7,991 nt of DNA, taken from the NCBI GenBank assembly GCA_965370435.1, contig CBDUUP010000206.1:1-7991 (forward strand), written 5' to 3'. The notes below the pieces were generated by a model. The model made no database searches and had not been told where the DNA came from. It saw nothing but the letters and a program-made list of their open reading frames with translations. The stretch comes from CBDUUP01 sp965370435 (GTDB lineage Bacteria; Chloroflexota; Anaerolineae; Anaerolineales; UBA11579). The stretch's first letter is position 1. Every line of letters begins with the position of its first letter. The translations under genes were made by a program, and so were the position numbers. Below, piece after piece: positions 5,811 through 7,991 of this stretch.

Positions 5811-6017
5811 ATGCCCACCTATCAATCTCCTATCCAACCAGCGGCACTTTTTTGGGGTCTCACCCTCCTCCTCGCTGTCATAATCGCTCAGTCTGATGGA
5901 GAGCCGCTGCTGCTGGCCTACGGGCTGGTCGCGTTGTTGGTCCAGATGGTGACGAGGCGGTTTGAAAGTTTATCGAATCCACTCTTTAGGTTTACTTCTT
6001 TCGTCGTCTGCGCATGA
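5811..6017 (+). CDS. Tiny two-helix membrane protein, copy 1, possibly truncated
   Basis: A 68-residue product with two hydrophobic segments, at about residues 11-27 (ALFWGLTLLLAVIIAQ) and 32-48 (PLLLAYGLVALLVQM), then a basic TRRFE. The last 20 or so residues look unrelated. The frame runs 26 bases into the 3' end of the convergent glycosidase gene at 5992, so the original 3' end may have been lost. A related reading frame starts at 7814; both share the T-x-QS, IIAQ, G-x-PL and LA positions and the same 19-bp upstream block. That conservation is the main evidence that this is a real gene. No ribosome site is present before the ATG, so translation may be leaderless. Function unknown. Confidence 0.55.
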   Translation: MPTYQSPIQPAALFWGLTLLLAVIIAQSDGEPLLLAYGLVALLVQMVTRRFESLSNPLFRFTSFVVCA

Positions 6018-7692
6018 AAACGACAAGAATTGCGGCTGCTGGCAATCCCGCCGTATTGACAGGACAGCATTGTGAGAATAATCCCTCAAGAAAATCCTCG
6101 ATAACGTTCGTTTCTAACCACTCCTTAATCCATTGAAGAATAAATTCTTCGATATTTTCAACGCCTTGGTCAATTAGTTCTTTAATTCTTTGTTCCAGTT
6201 CGGCTTTTTTATCGGCCAATTCTTGGGGTATGACAACCACCGAAATCTTGATAGGGTCGCCAGGGAAAGGCTCTTCGGCTTGGTTCATCCGCCATTCAGA
6301 TGTATAAATCCCCCAAGTATTAAAAGTATCAGTTGTCCATTTCCCGGTGGCGGTTGCTCCTGGGCTAACGTCATGAGGCAAGGCCATAGTTGGTTCTGCA
6401 CCCCACGGATTCTTTTCATTGACTAAAGAGTATTCCCCAGTTTTCCAGGTATCGGCCCCCATATTTCTCAGAGTAAGCTCAATTGGTAGGGTTTCGTTCT
6501 CTGCGATGATGGGCCACTGGTGTTGTTCCACAACCTCAGCGGCGCGTAGATAAAAGACCAACAAAGCATCAGCAATTTCTCGAGGTTTGTCAACCTTGGG
6601 CACACCGTTATACCAAAGTTGTGAGGAACCACCGCCATCTAACTTGATTGCCTGTTGGACGTTGAATGCGGAAAAGGTGGATTGAATCTCTGAATATTTG
6701 CACACCACCCAGATCATTAAATTATTATCCGTAATCCCCACTGTCGTCCAAACTGTATTCTCATTGTCCCAATGACCAGTACCAGAAAAACATTCTCCGT
6801 TGATTACATCTTTGAAAATGGCTACACATCCGTTGTGACGAGGATGAGATACGCCTCGATGCCATTTCCAAACATTATCAAGAACCACTTGAGGCCCTCC
6901 CCCAACCGCGGTGAAATATTGATCAAAATCTATGGACTGGTCGTCGCTCAATAGACGGATCACGTCGGCGTTGATAATTGGCAGACCACCATCAAGGAGT
7001 GGCTTGCTGATCACCAGGGCGCTCCGGTTAACGGCCCCATTGTCATTGTCGTCAACTGCGCGTCCATCTAGACGCACACCATTTTTTATGGTCAACCCTT
7101 CAGGGCCATGTGGAAAACCAAAATAATCGGCGTTAATGGCTGCCGCGACTCCTGGATAGTTGTTGACAATGTCTTTCACTCGCTGGTAGGGAAAAGTTTC
7201 GATTGTGACGTCGCGTGCATCATGTCCAAGTGCAGTTTCAAAGCGAACATGGGGATCTGAAAGGTCAATCGCAACTACATGTACTTCCCCGCCATTGCGG
7301 GTGCAATGTTGTACGCCCGCAAAGGCGGCGTCCACGTTTTCGCAAGGGAGATTATCGCTAATTGGATTGGTTGATCCCGCCTGTCCGGTTACGGTGCGTA
7401 AAAAATCTGCCGCTGCCCAACCACTTCCAAGTGTGCCCTCGAGTTCCCACCACATAAAACCATCTGCTGATTCTGGCCCCCCTACAACGGTCATGACGGT
7501 TCCATGCGGAAGTTTTGCTACAATTGGATGGCTGAGACCTGCTCCTTGGCGCAGGTTAAGATTATCTCCCCCCGTATTGACTTCAACAGTCTGGCCGATA
7601 GAAATATCGCCTTGCTGAATATACGTGAATCCAAGTAATAGTATTTGAATAACCAATGCAAAAGATAGACCAGCCTGTTTTTTCTTGCTCAT
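5992..7692 (-). CDS. Exported SH3b–phosphodiester glycosidase (NAGPA-like) with Cys-type C-terminal anchor
   Basis: A 566-residue secreted multidomain protein. Residues 1-26 are a signal peptide or N-terminal anchor (KKK, then a hydrophobic stretch). Residues 32-100 form an SH3b domain (LNLRQGAG, GGPESADGFMWWELEG, GWAAADFL). Residues about 132-385 are a phosphodiester glycosidase domain of the NAGPA type, with INADYFG at 186-192, GLTIKNGVR at 199-207, TAVGGGPQVVLD at 261-272 and LDGGGSSQLWYNG at 351-363. Such enzymes split sugar-1-phosphodiesters. Residues about 395-487 look like an Ig-like NBR1/FW-type domain (LRNMGADTWKTGEYSL, SPGATATGKW). Residues 488-538 are helical. Residues 541-566 are Gln-Cys-Cys-Pro, a short hydrophobic stretch and RRRRKK, like a C-terminal sorting signal. 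AAGGAG six bases before the ATG fixes the start. The substrate is unknown; a wall or capsule glycan is plausible. Confidence 0.9.
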   Translation of the reverse strand: MSKKKQAGLSFALVIQILLLGFTYIQQGDISIGQTVEVNTGGDNLNLRQGAGLSHPIVAKLPHGTVMTVVGGPESADGFMWWELEGTLGSGWAAADFLRTVTGQAGSTNPISDNLPCENVDAAFAGVQHCTRNGGEVHVVAIDLSDPHVRFETALGHDARDVTIETFPYQRVKDIVNNYPGVAAAINADYFGFPHGPEGLTIKNGVRLDGRAVDDNDNGAVNRSALVISKPLLDGGLPIINADVIRLLSDDQSIDFDQYFTAVGGGPQVVLDNVWKWHRGVSHPRHNGCVAIFKDVINGECFSGTGHWDNENTVWTTVGITDNNLMIWVVCKYSEIQSTFSAFNVQQAIKLDGGGSSQLWYNGVPKVDKPREIADALLVFYLRAAEVVEQHQWPIIAENETLPIELTLRNMGADTWKTGEYSLVNEKNPWGAEPTMALPHDVSPGATATGKWTTDTFNTWGIYTSEWRMNQAEEPFPGDPIKISVVVIPQELADKKAELEQRIKELIDQGVENIEEFILQWIKEWLETNVIEDFLEGLFSQCCPVNTAGLPAAAILVVFMRRRRKK

Positions 7693-7813
7693 TTTCTTCT
7701 CCTTTCACCTCTGCCTGGCTCACGTTGGAATCGTTTGAAATTACCACAGCGAAAGTAATGGGAGTTCTCTAGCATAATCCCATCCTTGGATTTTAATATG
7801 CTGTCATTCTACC
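7693..7813. promoter_or_regulatory. Divergent control region, copy 2 of a shared block
   Basis: These 121 bases separate the glycosidase gene (minus) from the second tiny membrane protein gene (plus). GCATAA at 7772-7777 and TATGCT at 7797-7802 face each other, with an inner inverted pair AATCC at 7776-7780 and GGATT at 7788-7792. The last 16 bases plus the start codon repeat the block at 5795-5813 with one mismatch. The TATGCT hexamer lies 11 bases before the ATG at 7814, a distance that would give a very short leader. Promoter function is inferred. Confidence 0.4.
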
Positions 7814-7948
7814 ATGTCAACCACGCAATCCTCACTCCTCAATCCGACCGCTGTCACCTTCCTGACCATAGCCCTCCTCGTCACCGGCATCATCGCCCAG
7901 GCGAGCGGAAAGCCCCTGTCGCTGGCGCGGGTGTATCCGTCGGTGTAG
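7814..7948 (+). pseudogene. Tiny membrane protein, copy 2, cut short at a fusion junction
   Basis: The frame from ATG 7814 encodes 44 residues. It aligns with the N-terminal part of the protein at 5811 (shared T-x-QS, P-x-A, LL-x-x-IIAQ, G-x-PL-x-LA) but stops at TAG 7946-7948. From about 7924 onward the DNA is no longer this gene; it matches the ParB-like gene in the opposite orientation. The second membrane helix is therefore missing and the last six residues come from the foreign sequence. The gene is either genuinely broken by a rearrangement or altered by an assembly join. Its upstream block is intact and matches that of copy 1. Confidence 0.65.
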
Positions 7949-7991
7949 ATGAGGCGGCCGTTCAGCTTTTTGATGGGGATGGGCGGGAGGG
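7924..7991 (-). pseudogene. Fragment of a second ParB-like gene at the window edge
   Basis: Bases 7924-7991 match 4554-4621 in the ParB-like gene at 66 of 68 positions. The two differences are at 7935-7936 and change Gly-His to Gly-Tyr in the GHTR motif, one being a silent change in the Gly codon. The fragment covers residues about 40-62; anything upstream lies beyond the window. Past Ala62 the minus-strand frame enters the antisense of the tiny membrane gene and reaches a stop at 7804-7806, so the C-terminal helices are missing. It is either a real truncated paralogue or the edge of an assembly repeat. Confidence 0.7.
7937..7991 (+). repeat. 55-bp perfect direct repeat of 4567-4621 at the window end
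   Basis: The terminal 55 bases are identical to 4567-4621 in the same orientation. Identity starts right after two mismatches and continues to the last base. Exactly 55 is a common final k-mer length for short-read assemblers, which stop contigs at the first k-mer shared with another path. The repeat is therefore likely longer in the genome than what is shown here. Confidence 0.9.

Noticed and set aside
1..7991. A circular element, suggested by the terminal direct repeat
   Set aside because: The right-end sequence matches an internal site, not the left end, so the window does not close on itself.

Overview
The window most resembles a short metagenomic contig from a Gram-negative-like or monoderm environmental bacterium. 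Chloroflexota (Anaerolineae-like) is my best guess. The basis is the mix of gene styles: a stand-alone SagB-type nitroreductase, YjbQ, exported SH3b proteins with a phosphodiester-glycosidase domain, an AbrB/RelE-type toxin-antitoxin pair, and degenerate heptamer repeats. This placement is inference from family knowledge, not from a marker gene. No rRNA, tRNA, CRISPR array, transposase or phage gene is visible. Base composition is mosaic: positions 1-650 and about 4990-7800 are clearly more AT-rich than 655-4740.

Left part, plus strand (1-2425). An AT-rich multi-pass membrane protein gene has a good start and ribosome site but an in-frame stop at codon 5. It is followed by a close-packed set: SagB-type flavin oxidoreductase, YjbQ family enzyme, and a glycine-rich membrane protein. 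Next comes a self-contained type II toxin-antitoxin operon (2494-3180). It has a near-consensus sigma-70 promoter, a perfect 10-bp inverted repeat at the predicted transcription start, an AbrB/MazE-like antitoxin, an overlapping RelE/ParE-like toxin and a long hairpin terminator.

Middle part, minus strand (3225-5752). Reading leftward from 5752 there is an SH3b lipoprotein, a small zinc-ribbon protein and a ParB-like (GHTR motif) protein, closely spaced. After a 123-bp gap holding a degenerate GTGGNNA heptamer array comes an alpha/beta hydrolase with a tetratricopeptide-like N-terminal part.

Right part (5777-7991). A gene for a tiny two-helix membrane protein (plus) faces the 3' end of a large minus-strand gene. 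That gene encodes an exported enzyme: SH3b, then a NAGPA-type phosphodiester glycosidase domain, then an Ig-like domain, then a Cys-Cys/hydrophobic/Arg C-terminal anchor. Upstream of it lies a second, divergent, truncated copy of the tiny membrane protein gene with the same 19-bp upstream block. This second copy runs directly into a fragment of a second ParB-like gene.

The last 55 bases are identical to 4567-4621, and the identity starts right after two mismatches. This is what a de Bruijn assembly with k=55 produces when it stops at a repeated k-mer. The sequence therefore suggests that a near-identical second ParB-like locus exists, with the contig ending on it.

The most unusual signals are the repeated 'SH3b exported protein / divergent tiny membrane protein' module with its ParB-like neighbour, the Cys-containing C-terminal sorting-like tail, and the AbrB-RelE pairing with its clean operator. 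I cannot assign the repeated module a function.
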